DNA of 64,000 nt. It comes from Nitrososphaerota archaeon. Lineage in GTDB: Archaea > Thermoproteota > Nitrososphaeria > Nitrososphaerales > Nitrosopumilaceae. A program made the position numbers and the translations under genes. The stretch covers positions 1 through 64,000 of the forward strand of contig JAJPKL010000017.1 in the NCBI GenBank assembly GCA_021323705.1. Reading direction: 5' to 3'. Below the pieces are notes generated by a model that saw nothing but the letters and a program-made list of their open reading frames with translations, did not search any database and had not been told where the DNA came from. Of this stretch, positions 39,883-47,887 are shown in pieces (positions within the stretch are counted from its first letter, which is position 1; every line of letters starts with the position of its first letter).

Positions 39883-41184
39883 TTGGCAGACAAGAAGAGT
39901 AAGAAACCAGATCAGGAACGCAAAAAAGAAAATGAGCAAGAAACAGCAAGGACGTTTTCTATTAGGCCCCATCTTCTTTCTTGGGCAGTCTTCATACCTA
40001 CAATTGTCATAGTTTTCATCACACTCATACCTGCAGTCTTTCCCGCACTAATTACAAGGACTACTAGTCCCTTTAATGCCGACATCTATTCGCCAAATAT
40101 TATCAACCCATTTACGCCAGGCGTTATGGCAGCACCGCTTGTTATTGTAAATATCATCATGCTTGTGATAGGCATTGCATACTATAAGAGATCAAAGTGC
40201 AAGACATACATCTCAAAGATTGCATCATTTGAGATTACAAGAAAGCAGGCCCTTATAGGAGTAATTGCCGTGCTTGTAATCTTTGCAGCAATTACTGCAG
40301 GAACCATGGCAAAGGAAGAGACATGGGTTGACTATACTGCTGTAAAAAAGAGAGTCCAGTCATGGGACATATCTCAGTTTGGCAAGAGTTTTGAGCCGCA
40401 CTTTAGGTACCTGTTGCTTTCCACGTCTTTGCACGCGTTTGGCAACATCAGGATACTTCCGTTTATCATAAGCGCCGCACTTCTTTTGCAGACATATTTT
40501 TTCACAAAGAAAATTACAGGAAAAAGGGTTGCAGGAATTGTCTCCATGATACTTTTGCTGCAAAGCGATGTCTTTGTGTCATACAGTACAACTGCAAGCT
40601 ATGAGAATTCTTGGATTCTTCTGTATCTCTTCTCACTTTACATGATACTCAAGTTCTGGCCGCCTTCTCCAGTACCATACTTTTTGTCAATCTTCTCAAA
40701 GCCCCTCACGATTGCCTTTTTCCCAATGAACATCTACTTTATTGCCCGCTCTGCTTTGCCCAAAAAAACCAAGATCTATTCCCTTGCATCGTATGGCATA
40801 GTTGCAGCAATCATCGCAGTTGCCGCATCAGCATACCAGTCAAACTTTGTTGGAACGGCTATTACATTTGGCGCCTCGGAATTTTGGCAAGGCTTTGCCG
40901 CAATGGCAATGCAGATGAGGTTTGACTATATAGTGGTGCTCTTCCTTCTACCGCTTACTGTATTGCTCTTTTTTGCATCAAGGCGGGGAGTTTTGCATGC
41001 TGATTCCATGCTGTTTTTCATCTTTGTGATACTCTTAACCGCACCGTTCCTGACAGGGTTTACAGAGCAAACAAATCAGCCTTACAGGTTTGTCTCGCTT
41101 TCCACCTTTTTTGCAATAGGTGTTGGAGTATTATTATCAGTAAAGTCTAGGAGCCAGCAGTCCGAACAATTGTCCAGTAAGTAG
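39883..41184 (+). CDS. Polytopic membrane protein (GT-C-like)
   Basis: A 433-residue protein with a charged cytosolic N-terminus and about ten transmembrane helices. 'AKEETWVDYTAVKKRVQSWD' between helices and the run of hydrophobic pairs resemble GT-C glycosyltransferases acting on lipid-linked sugars, but no firm motif such as a DxD is seen. TTG start at 39883, 49 bases behind the previous gene, so cotranscription is possible. The 3' end overlaps the convergent secreted-protein gene by 38 bases. Confidence 0.6.
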   Translation: MADKKSKKPDQERKKENEQETARTFSIRPHLLSWAVFIPTIVIVFITLIPAVFPALITRTTSPFNADIYSPNIINPFTPGVMAAPLVIVNIIMLVIGIAYYKRSKCKTYISKIASFEITRKQALIGVIAVLVIFAAITAGTMAKEETWVDYTAVKKRVQSWDISQFGKSFEPHFRYLLLSTSLHAFGNIRILPFIISAALLLQTYFFTKKITGKRVAGIVSMILLLQSDVFVSYSTTASYENSWILLYLFSLYMILKFWPPSPVPYFLSIFSKPLTIAFFPMNIYFIARSALPKKTKIYSLASYGIVAAIIAVAASAYQSNFVGTAITFGASEFWQGFAAMAMQMRFDYIVVLFLLPLTVLLFFASRRGVLHADSMLFFIFVILLTAPFLTGFTEQTNQPYRFVSLSTFFAIGVGVLLSVKSRSQQSEQLSSK

Positions 41185-41635
41185 TCATCTTGTCTCCGGG
41201 TGCCACCGGAAACCCGTCATGGTTTGCAACAACCAATACCTTAGGGCCGCTCGGAGTCTTTAGCGATATGAGGTTAAGAGAGACTATGGTAGGAGATTGG
41301 TGTACGAGCGTATCGTTTACCTGAAGTATCTCAATGTCCTGCCCCTGAACAGTAACTGTAGTTTTCTTGAATTGGTTTATGTTCTCATTTATTATTTGAT
41401 TAAAATTTTCTTGATCGTTTATTCTCACATTTGAAGTCTCAAGATATGAGACCAAGTTTCCTGACGAGTCACGAATCACTATCTGCGCAAAAATCCCAAG
41501 CAATTGTTGCGGTGTGGGTCCTGCTGTCTGCGCAAAAGATATTCCCACAGATGACATCAGCACACAACATATCAAAGCAGATGGTATGAGATATCGCATG
41601 TTTTTCCAGAACGATTCTTTACTAATAAGCTTCAC
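41147..41635 (-). CDS. Secreted hypothetical protein
   Basis: A 162-residue frame from GTG 41635; ATG 41599 ('MRYLIPSALICCVLMSSVGI..FAQ') is the likelier start because it gives a compact signal peptide. The mature part is small and beta-rich ('TTVTVQGQDIEILQVNDT') without catalytic motifs. Convergent with the GT-C-like gene, sharing 38 bases of 3' coding sequence. Confidence 0.65.
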   Translation of the reverse strand: MKLISKESFWKNMRYLIPSALICCVLMSSVGISFAQTAGPTPQQLLGIFAQIVIRDSSGNLVSYLETSNVRINDQENFNQIINENINQFKKTTVTVQGQDIEILQVNDTLVHQSPTIVSLNLISLKTPSGPKVLVVANHDGFPVAPGDKMTTYWTIVRTAGS

Positions 41636-41682
41636 GAATATCCAAATACATTATTAAAGGAACAAAAATCAAATCCAAGCGA

Positions 41683-41755
41683 AGCCCGGTAGTGTAGCGG
41701 TCAAGCATAGGGGCCTTTGGAGCCCTTGACCCCAGTTCGAATCTGGGCCGGGCTA
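41683..41755 (+). tRNA. tRNA-Gln (anticodon TTG)
   Basis: The acceptor stem AGCCCGG/CCGGGCT, D arm GTG..CAT, anticodon stem GGGGC/GCCCT around loop CTTTGGA (anticodon TTG), and T arm CCCAG-TTCGAAT-CTGGG all form. The discriminator is A (41755) and CCA follows in the genome (41756-41758). No intron. Confidence 0.9.
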
Positions 41756-41808
41756 CCAAAAAATCTAAAGCTGTTTTTCAATCTCTCGTGTTGCCGCTTT
41801 CGTAAAAT

Positions 41809-42051
41809 CTAGATGTAATGCATGTACTGCATTGGAGCAGGCATAAAGTGAGGAAGTATTGTAATCCCTACCAGAAGTGGCACAACAAACAACAAAATAG
41901 GAATTGCGGCAAGGATTATTCCAAGCAAGAGACAGCTTCTGGCCCTCTTTGGGTCGTCGTCGCGTATGACAAAGTACGCAACTATTCCCCCAAGTATGTT
42001 AAACACTATTGGTAAGAGAAACCAAAGGCTGCTTCTTCGTCTAATCTGCAC
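41809..42051 (-). CDS. Small membrane protein
   Basis: An 80-residue protein with two hydrophobic helices: 'SLWFLLPIVFNILGGIVAYF' and, after a basic loop 'DDDPKRARSC', 'LLGIILAAIPILLFVVPLLV'. The layout 'W-x-x-P..GG.....R..D..KA' is common in archaeal small two-helix proteins. Function unknown. GTG start. Confidence 0.6.
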   Translation of the reverse strand: MQIRRRSSLWFLLPIVFNILGGIVAYFVIRDDDPKRARSCLLLGIILAAIPILLFVVPLLVGITILPHFMPAPMQYMHYI

Positions 42052-42111
42052 TGTACAATTTACACAGATTTTCCATTTAAACGGTGCTCTGCCTGCCTAG
42101 GAATGATTGAC

Positions 42112-42777
42112 TCAGAGACCCATGCTTTTTAGTGCTTCGTTGAGTGCCTGCGATATTTTGTATACCGGCACAAATGTACTTGAACCTGCCTTGGATATCA
42201 TGCCAGCATATGGATCGCATGTAACGCGCGAGGTCTGCCCAAAGCTTACATAGTATGACCCTAGTGCCTCTGACATGCAGACAGGATTTGTCATTAACAG
42301 ATTGGTCCCTCCGCCATGTCCGCCAGTAGATGCGGTCCCCGGACCTCCGCCTGGTGTTACAATAGAGCTTGTGCCTGTTTCTGGGGTTACTGGAATGCTT
42401 CTTGTGTATATTGTGATTATGTTGCCGCTAATGGTAAATGGTACGTTTGGTGCAGTGTTTGGCACGCCTATTCCCCACTGCCTGTTATTGTTCATCATCG
42501 CAAACTGGACCACCACATCACACCCCTTGTGTGCCTTGTCTGTGAGTTCCTGCACCAGACCAACATAAGTCGCGTTGATGTTGTGTCTCTGCAGCACAGT
42601 AAATGCAGTCCGTATAGAGTCTGGCCCTACTCCCTGATCAATTGGTTGTAGTACGCAAACTGTTTGCTGGATGCCATTTGCGGAAATTTCTGGCAAATAC
42701 ATCCCTGCGCCAAATAGCACTGCAATCGATATAGCCAGCGCCACAAATTTTTGCTTATGGCAAATAAATTCAAGCAA
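42112..42777 (-). CDS. Secreted hypothetical protein with Gly-rich linker
   Basis: A 221-residue protein with an N-terminal signal segment ('FVALAISIAVLFGAGMYL'). The mature part has four or more cysteines ('TVCVLQP', 'HKGCDVVV', 'NPVCMSE', 'RVTCDPY') and a 'GGGPGTASTGGHGGGT' linker between two small domains. TTG start at 42777, overlapping the end of the small RHH gene by 8 bases, so both are probably in one operon. Not recognised. Confidence 0.6.
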   Translation of the reverse strand: MLEFICHKQKFVALAISIAVLFGAGMYLPEISANGIQQTVCVLQPIDQGVGPDSIRTAFTVLQRHNINATYVGLVQELTDKAHKGCDVVVQFAMMNNNRQWGIGVPNTAPNVPFTISGNIITIYTRSIPVTPETGTSSIVTPGGGPGTASTGGHGGGTNLLMTNPVCMSEALGSYYVSFGQTSRVTCDPYAGMISKAGSSTFVPVYKISQALNEALKSMGL

Positions 42778-42946
42778 TAGGCGGCACCTCCGTTAGTTTC
42801 AGGTTGTTCTTTGACACATAGAAATCAACAATAACTTCAAGCTCATTTGATACGGTCCTCTTTTCAAGGTCAGATAGCTGTCGAAGTTTCTTGAAGACGG
42901 CCTCCTTTAGAGTTGCAGTTGTGAACCCCTTGGCTTTCTTGCCCAT
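42770..42946 (-). CDS. Small ribbon-helix-helix regulator
   Basis: A 58-residue frame (ATG at 42946): 'MGKKAKGFTTATLKEAVFKK', 'SDLEKRTVSNELEVIVDFYV' matches the beta-alpha-alpha RHH pattern of CopG-like repressors. Its ATG coincides with the end of an 18-bp palindrome, one of three shared with the divergent RHH gene at 43047. A TATA-like stretch (ATATAAAAA, 42970-42979) lies about 25-33 bases upstream of the ATG, indicating a leaderless mRNA. It overlaps the secreted-protein gene downstream. Confidence 0.7.
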   Translation of the reverse strand: MGKKAKGFTTATLKEAVFKKLRQLSDLEKRTVSNELEVIVDFYVSKNNLKLTEVPPIA

Positions 42947-42963
42947 ACAGTAAAGTTACTGTA
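42946..42963. promoter_or_regulatory. RHH operator 1
   Basis: TACAGTAA-AG-TTACTGTA. The last base of the site, read on the minus strand, is the A of the ATG of the small RHH gene. Confidence 0.7.
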
Positions 42964-42981
42964 TATCGAGATATAAAAATT

Positions 42982-42999
42982 TACAGTAATATTACTGTA
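42982..42999. promoter_or_regulatory. RHH operator 2 (central)
   Basis: TACAGTAATATTACTGTA, a perfect 18-bp palindrome between the two divergent start codons. Confidence 0.7.
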
Positions 43000-43029
43000 C
43001 ATTTAATCAAAGTAACCTTAAATGAAGTA

Positions 43030-43047
43030 TACGGTAAAGTTACCGTA
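43030..43047. promoter_or_regulatory. RHH operator 3
   Basis: TACGGTAA-AG-TTACCGTA. The final A is the first base of the ATG of the plus-strand RHH gene, mirroring operator 1. Confidence 0.7.
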
Positions 43048-43238
43048 TGGCAAGAAAGGACTGGGTAAGCGCAAACATTCCTGTGGGGTTGGCAGAGAGG
43101 CTGGATGAGTTTCTCAAGACACAAGACTCGTACAAGATGGGTTATACAAGTAGAAACCAGATAATCGTGGATATAGTAAAAGAATTTTTGTCCAAGTACG
43201 ATTCGAAAAGTGAAAAGCGTTCTAGGTCAAAGAGCTAG
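43047..43238 (+). CDS. Ribbon-helix-helix DNA-binding protein
   Basis: A 63-residue protein with an RHH fold: strand 'WVSANIPVGLAERLDEFL', then 'YTSRNQIIVDIVKEFLSKY' and a basic tail. Divergent from another small RHH gene, with three near-identical 18-bp palindromes between them. Either or both proteins probably bind these sites. The 3' end overlaps the convergent ABC permease gene by 4 bases. Confidence 0.8.
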   Translation: MARKDWVSANIPVGLAERLDEFLKTQDSYKMGYTSRNQIIVDIVKEFLSKYDSKSEKRSRSKS

Positions 43239-44008
43239 ATCTCAAGTTTTGAGAGCAGTTTTGTGGCAATGCTAAAAAGCACTGCTGCTCCGGCAACCAA
43301 CACAACCATCTCATATGCTACCGTACCAGTAAAGTTTCCAAATATGCCTGCGCGCACCACATCCACAAGATAAGTCAGCGGGTTGAGATAAAACGCAGTT
43401 GCAAGTATTGGAGGTGCGCCCTCTGCGGGATAAAATGCCGTACTGACAAATGCAAAGAACAAAAATACCGTATTTATCACAACGTTGAATCCTTCGCTTG
43501 ACTTGAGTCTTGTGGATATGATTGATGCAATCGAGCCAAAAAGTATTGCTCCAGTGATTGACGCAAAGACAACAAGCGGAACAGTCAAGATGTTAAACTC
43601 TACCGACTTGAAAAAGAGTGGGTACCCAATTGCAGTAATCAGTCCGGCAGAGACTAGTCCAATTATGCCAATTGTATACACGTTTGAGAGGATGTACTGT
43701 GCACGGGTAAAGGGTCCCACAAGTATCTGCTCAAACATTCCATGCCTCCTGTCGTTCCATATGATGATTCCAGAGATGAGCGTGCTGTTCATTATGTTAA
43801 ACCCTATCATGCCAGAAGATATGAATGCAGGATAGTCCAGGTTCTTTTGCCCAAACGGAACGTTATGGATTAATGCCGTATATGCAAACCCCGCTACAAA
43901 GATGTAGATTACAGGAAATATCACCTGCCATATCACAAAGCCCATGTTGAGCGATATGGTAAGATTTCTATTTATCAGACGAACTATTGGATGCAAGTTT
44001 CCCTCCAA
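43235..44008 (-). CDS. ABC-2 type transporter permease
   Basis: A 257-residue membrane protein with six hydrophobic helices of the ABC-2 (DrrB/NodJ) type. 'LDYPAFISSGMIGFNIMNST' and 'GMFEQILVGPFTRAQYILSN' (the family's 'E-x-x-x-x-x-P' cytosolic loop) are visible. It pairs with the ATPase gene whose 3' end it overlaps by 41 bases. The complex exports a small molecule, lipid or glycan; substrate unknown. Confidence 0.85.
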   Translation of the reverse strand: MEGNLHPIVRLINRNLTISLNMGFVIWQVIFPVIYIFVAGFAYTALIHNVPFGQKNLDYPAFISSGMIGFNIMNSTLISGIIIWNDRRHGMFEQILVGPFTRAQYILSNVYTIGIIGLVSAGLITAIGYPLFFKSVEFNILTVPLVVFASITGAILFGSIASIISTRLKSSEGFNVVINTVFLFFAFVSTAFYPAEGAPPILATAFYLNPLTYLVDVVRAGIFGNFTGTVAYEMVVLVAGAAVLFSIATKLLSKLEI

Positions 44009-44939
44009 AATTGTTGTTAGAGTTTTTCACAACGGTCAAAAAGATCTCTTCCAAACTTGTTGGAACTACGCTTAGGTCTTCTACTGCAATGTTGTTTGCA
44101 TTTAACACCTGAAGAATCTTGACTAAGGCCTGCTCCGAGTCTGCCGAGTGCAAAGTGATTACCGTTCCCTCATCATGTGATACCTCGTACTTTCCAACCC
44201 CCTGCAGGATGGCGCCCACGTCTTCTGCCTTTCCTATGTGAACTTTGATGGTCTTTTCCCGTCCAAACTTGTTTTTGAGCTCATCTGGGGTGTCTACTGC
44301 AATGATTTTGCCGTGGTTTATGATTGCAATCTCATCGCAGAGGTATTCTGCCTCCTCAAGAATATGTGTTGTAAAAAATATCGTAAGGCCGTCCCGCACC
44401 TTTCCCTTGATATAGTCAAGCAGTCCCCTTCTGGCAGACGGATCAAGCCCTACTGTTGGTTCGTCAAGAAAGAGGAGGTCCATGTCATGCATAAACTCGC
44501 GTGCAACCTGAACACGCCTCCTCTGCCCAATTGAGATGTCGTCATTTTTCTTCTTTCGTATCTCCTGCAGGTCAAATGCAGCAAGAAGTTCCTCTACTCT
44601 GTCGCGTCGGGTTTTACTGTCAACGTCCCACATCATGCCATATTTTTCAAGCGACCTTTCTACTGTCAGGTTTGGCTCGTAACTTGGCTGCTGTAGTACC
44701 ACACCAATCTTTTTTCGCACCTTGAGCGGATACCTTGCAGCATCCATCCCAAGAATGTTTATGGTACCGCTGGTTGGCAGAATCAATGTTGTTAATAGTT
44801 TGATGGTTGTAGTCTTGCCGGCTCCGTTTGGTCCCAGAAACCCAAATATCTTTCCTGATTCCACGGATAGATCGATAGAGTCAACTGCTGTTACATTTCC
44901 ATATGACTTTGAAAGCGATTTTGCCTCAACACAAAGCAT
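43968..44939 (-). CDS. ABC transporter ATP-binding protein (DrrA-like)
   Basis: A 323-residue ATPase. Walker A 'GPNGAGKTTTIK', the signature region 'ISIGQRRRVQVAREF' (with the ABC 'S-x-G-Q' core), Walker B 'LLFLDEPTVGLDP' and switch His in 'IFFTTHILEEAE' are all present. The C-terminal part is the DUF4162-type tail of DrrA proteins. It powers the ABC-2 permease encoded by the overlapping downstream gene. Confidence 0.9.
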   Translation of the reverse strand: MLCVEAKSLSKSYGNVTAVDSIDLSVESGKIFGFLGPNGAGKTTTIKLLTTLILPTSGTINILGMDAARYPLKVRKKIGVVLQQPSYEPNLTVERSLEKYGMMWDVDSKTRRDRVEELLAAFDLQEIRKKKNDDISIGQRRRVQVAREFMHDMDLLFLDEPTVGLDPSARRGLLDYIKGKVRDGLTIFFTTHILEEAEYLCDEIAIINHGKIIAVDTPDELKNKFGREKTIKVHIGKAEDVGAILQGVGKYEVSHDEGTVITLHSADSEQALVKILQVLNANNIAVEDLSVVPTSLEEIFLTVVKNSNNNFGGKLASNSSSDK

Positions 44940-45061
44940 TTACGAACGGTTCTCTTGCCCTACTAATTTATCTACTGAAATTTTGCAAAATGGTACACAT
45001 CTAGAATTGATCGCAGTCATTCAACAATTTTATTAACACACAGATTCTATCAATTTTTGAT

Positions 45062-46459
45062 TTGTCCGAATTTGATTCATTGATGAGTAAACTGCTTGAG
45101 CAAAAGCCCGAGCTGTCAAGAAAAGACATCGAGGAGATGATCCAAAGAAAGAAGGAAAAGATTGGAGCAGGTTATCTTACAGACCAGGGCGCGCTCTTTC
45201 TTATTGCATCAGACCTGGGTGTGTCGCTTAGCGAACCTCTCAAGGTAGAGATGTCGCTTAAGGACATCTATGTTGGCGCAAAGGAGATTACGCTTGAGAC
45301 TCGTGTAATGAATGTCTATCCTGCAAGACAGTTCTCAAGAAAGGACGGCTCTCAGTTTATGTTGCGCAACATGACAGTATATGACGGCGACCAGAGGGCA
45401 AAGGTAAAGCTTTGGGATGAAAAGGCAAACCTGCCAGGCATTGAAAACTTGAAGCCGGGAGACTTGGTCAAAATAATCAAGGCATATGTCAAGTCAGACC
45501 TCAAGGGAAACCCGATAATCAACATTGGCTCAGGCTCAACCGTAGAGCCAAACAACACTCAATCCAAGATCCCAAGCCTTGATGACATAACAGATGACGT
45601 ATCAGATGTAAAGGAAGATCAACAGAACTTGGTGGTATCTGGAATCTTGGACGGAAATATTCGCACTACAGAATTTACAAATTTCAAGGGAGAGCAGAGC
45701 AAGGCTTTGCAGCTTCGACTCAAGGGCAAGGACGGTACAATTGTAAGGGCCGTACTGTGGAACAAGGATGAAAACTCGATTCCAAAGGTTGTATCAGCAG
45801 GTGCAAAGGCAAGACTGATTGGAGTAAATACCAAGGTGGGCCAGATGGGCCTTGAGCTGCACGGAGATGAGGGAACTGTCCTAGAAGTAGAGGGCGCAAA
45901 AGAGATAGCTCCGGTTGCTGCACGAATTTTGTCTGCAACAAAGGCAGATTCCGGCAGCAGGCTGCTTGTCGGAGTGCTTGAGGACAAGAAGATTGTAAAC
46001 ATTGCAGATGCGTCGTCGATAACAGCAGATCTCAAGGTTGGTGATGCAGTAGAGCTTGTGCCATCAAAGATGTATGGAAATACCATAACAATTGAGCAAG
46101 ACTCGCCGATAAAAAAGATCGAGAATCAAGACATACCAACGCTTGCTGCTGCCAGAACAAAGATAAGGGATCTCAAGCCGTCAGACGGAATTTACTGCAT
46201 CGAGGCCATAATTCTCAAGGCCCCGCAAAAGCGCGAGATACAAACAAAGTCAGGTGAGACAGTCCTGCTTTCAGAAACGTTTGTCGAAGATGACACAGGG
46301 CAGATATGGCTCAAGGGATGGAGATCACAGGCAAGGCTGCTTGAGCAGTTTACACAAGGCGAGATAATCAGCGTTACAGGAGTTACCGCAAAGCCAGGCC
46401 TTGAGGGAAGGACTGAGGCATTTCTTACCGCTTATTCTGTCGTTACAAGAAAGAACTAG
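45062..46459 (+). CDS. Replication protein A-like single-stranded DNA-binding protein
   Basis: A 465-residue protein with several OB-fold domains. Each has the 'RVMNVYPARQFSRKDGSQFML' and 'GDLVKIIKAYVKSD' type of strand pairs; a third OB region is near 'YCIEAIILKAPQKREIQTKS'. This agrees with archaeal RPA subunits that bind single-stranded DNA in replication and repair. The N-terminal 60 residues are helical ('LSRKDIEEMIQRKKEKIG'), as in other archaeal RPA proteins. There is no evident zinc finger. TTG start at 45062. Confidence 0.8.
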   Translation: MSEFDSLMSKLLEQKPELSRKDIEEMIQRKKEKIGAGYLTDQGALFLIASDLGVSLSEPLKVEMSLKDIYVGAKEITLETRVMNVYPARQFSRKDGSQFMLRNMTVYDGDQRAKVKLWDEKANLPGIENLKPGDLVKIIKAYVKSDLKGNPIINIGSGSTVEPNNTQSKIPSLDDITDDVSDVKEDQQNLVVSGILDGNIRTTEFTNFKGEQSKALQLRLKGKDGTIVRAVLWNKDENSIPKVVSAGAKARLIGVNTKVGQMGLELHGDEGTVLEVEGAKEIAPVAARILSATKADSGSRLLVGVLEDKKIVNIADASSITADLKVGDAVELVPSKMYGNTITIEQDSPIKKIENQDIPTLAAARTKIRDLKPSDGIYCIEAIILKAPQKREIQTKSGETVLLSETFVEDDTGQIWLKGWRSQARLLEQFTQGEIISVTGVTAKPGLEGRTEAFLTAYSVVTRKN

Positions 46460-46531
46460 TCTCATTTTCACCGGTAGGAATAGCCCCATAGGTTAAAAGC
46501 AGTTCATAGAACACTTACCAATGTTTAGAAA

Positions 46532-46804
46532 ATGGAAGAGTCTCCAATTATCAACTATGTTCTTCTTGTAGCCCACCTCTTGGTGGGTTTTACGCTGGTA
46601 TTTTTTGCAGCCAAGGCGTTCAAAAGAACAAGATACCCCCCGATGATACTTTTAGTGATAGGTTTTACGCTCCTTGTGCTTGGCGAAACCGTAGTGGAGT
46701 ATAGTTTTGCTTTTCTTGAAAATGAAGGCATCCAGAAGATAATTGAGGAAGGGTTTGAGATAGCCGGTTTTATCGTACTCATCATTGCTGTCAAGAAAAG
46801 CTGA
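46532..46804 (+). CDS. Small three-helix membrane protein
   Basis: A 90-residue protein with three hydrophobic segments: 'INYVLLVAHLLVGFTLVFFA', 'MILLVIGFTLLVLGETVVEY' and 'EIAGFIVLIIAVKK'. It is followed after 3 bases by an ArsR-type regulator gene, with which it forms an operon. Possibly a membrane sensor partner. Function unknown. Confidence 0.7.
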   Translation: MEESPIINYVLLVAHLLVGFTLVFFAAKAFKRTRYPPMILLVIGFTLLVLGETVVEYSFAFLENEGIQKIIEEGFEIAGFIVLIIAVKKS

Positions 46805-46807
46805 GAA

Positions 46808-47146
46808 ATGGCAAACGATGACGAGATCCTTGCAGTCCTTGCTGATGAGTACAGCAGAAAGATACTGTCGGCTCTATCAAAGAACGAGATGAATGCACAG
46901 CAGATCTCAGATGCTCTTGGCATCCCCACATCCACCACATACAGAAAGATAAAAAATCTCGAACTGCTCGAGTTTGTAAAAAAGACCAAGGTGATACGCA
47001 CTCTTGAGGGGCTGGACGAGAGCTACTACAAAAGTTTGTTAGCGGGAATAGATGTAACATTCAAGGACGGTCAGATATCTTGCAAGGTTGAAAGGTTCAC
47101 GATGGACAAAAAGATACAAAGGCTTTGGGAAAAGTTTTCAGAGTAG
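46808..47146 (+). CDS. ArsR-like winged-helix regulator
   Basis: A 112-residue protein. Residues about 5-70 are a winged HTH ('ILAVLADEYSRKILSALSKN', 'QQISDALGIPTSTTYRKIKN'), followed by a beta-hairpin and C-terminal dimerisation helix. Cotranscribed with the small membrane protein upstream. Its stop is directly adjacent to the convergent gene end at 47147. Confidence 0.8.
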   Translation: MANDDEILAVLADEYSRKILSALSKNEMNAQQISDALGIPTSTTYRKIKNLELLEFVKKTKVIRTLEGLDESYYKSLLAGIDVTFKDGQISCKVERFTMDKKIQRLWEKFSE

Positions 47147-47557
47147 CTATTGCGGTATCTCAAGTCTTTCCTTCTGCCAATTTCTCAAAAGCAATAACGA
47201 TACAACAACGATGCCACCCTGAGTAACCTTACACAATATGTCTACTGCTCCCACATCTTCCTGTATACCAACAACCGGTAAGTTGACAGTTCTTGAAGTA
47301 ATGTACAGTCCAATCAACGCTACGGAAAGGAGGCTTGCTATCACATATGGCGCCCTGCTGTGAAGTTTGTTTTTTATCATCCACACCCCCAGCGGCAGGT
47401 ATGAGACTGCGGCAGTAGTAAACAACATGGTTTGTATCTGGCTTTCAGCATCGCTTGATTCCTGCATCTGCGAGTATGCAGTAAAAAAATAGATCCCGCT
47501 GTTTGCAAGTGCAAGAACTGTAGCAACAAGTATAAACTGCTGCACTGATCTTTTCAT
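47147..47557 (-). CDS. Four-helix membrane protein
   Basis: About 136 residues from ATG 47557 ('MKRSVQQFILVATVLALANS'), with four hydrophobic helices. The open frame extends further upstream to 47806, but that part is antisense-like overlap with the CDGSH gene and looks non-coding. Not recognised beyond a small lineage-specific membrane protein. Convergent with the ArsR-like gene. Confidence 0.6.
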   Translation of the reverse strand: MKRSVQQFILVATVLALANSGIYFFTAYSQMQESSDAESQIQTMLFTTAAVSYLPLGVWMIKNKLHSRAPYVIASLLSVALIGLYITSRTVNLPVVGIQEDVGAVDILCKVTQGGIVVVSLLLLRNWQKERLEIPQ

Positions 47558-47654
47558 GATTCCAGTTACGCATTTTGCATTTAATTGCCTACCTCCCGTT
47601 CTCATTGGTAGGAATGGCAATTGTACTGATATACAAAAAATAGTGGAAACCGGT

Positions 47655-47855
47655 TTACAGAGGTTTGACTTCTTTTCTTGTACCGTCCTTGTTGTAAAAG
47701 TAAATTTTACCCGGTTCCTCTCCGGCAGTCTTTTTGTGCGAGCCGTCACAGTATGGCTGGTTCTTGCTGAGGCCGCACATGCAGATCCACTTGGACTCTC
47801 CGCCAACCTTTATCTCCATCGGACCTGTCGCGTCTTTTTCTACGTAACGCACCAT
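47655..47855 (-). CDS. CDGSH-type iron-sulfur protein
   Basis: A 66-residue protein from ATG 47855 ('MVRYVEKDATGPMEIKVGGE'). The motif 'ICMCGLSKNQPYCDGSHKK' holds three Cys and one His (C-x-C-x(n)-C-D-G-S-H), which bind a 2Fe-2S cluster. Such proteins act in redox or iron metabolism. It lies 32 bases downstream of the Lhr-like helicase gene on the same strand. The longer open frame upstream of this ATG overlaps the helicase gene and is not used. Confidence 0.88.
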   Translation of the reverse strand: MVRYVEKDATGPMEIKVGGESKWICMCGLSKNQPYCDGSHKKTAGEEPGKIYFYNKDGTRKEVKPL

Positions 47856-47887
47856 GCCAGTTATGATATAATCGATTCTAGATAAAA

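Noticed and set aside
47558-47806. N-terminal extension of the membrane protein at 47147
   Set aside because: This part lies antiparallel in content to the CDGSH gene region and has a composition unlike protein; the ATG at 47557 begins a clear helix.
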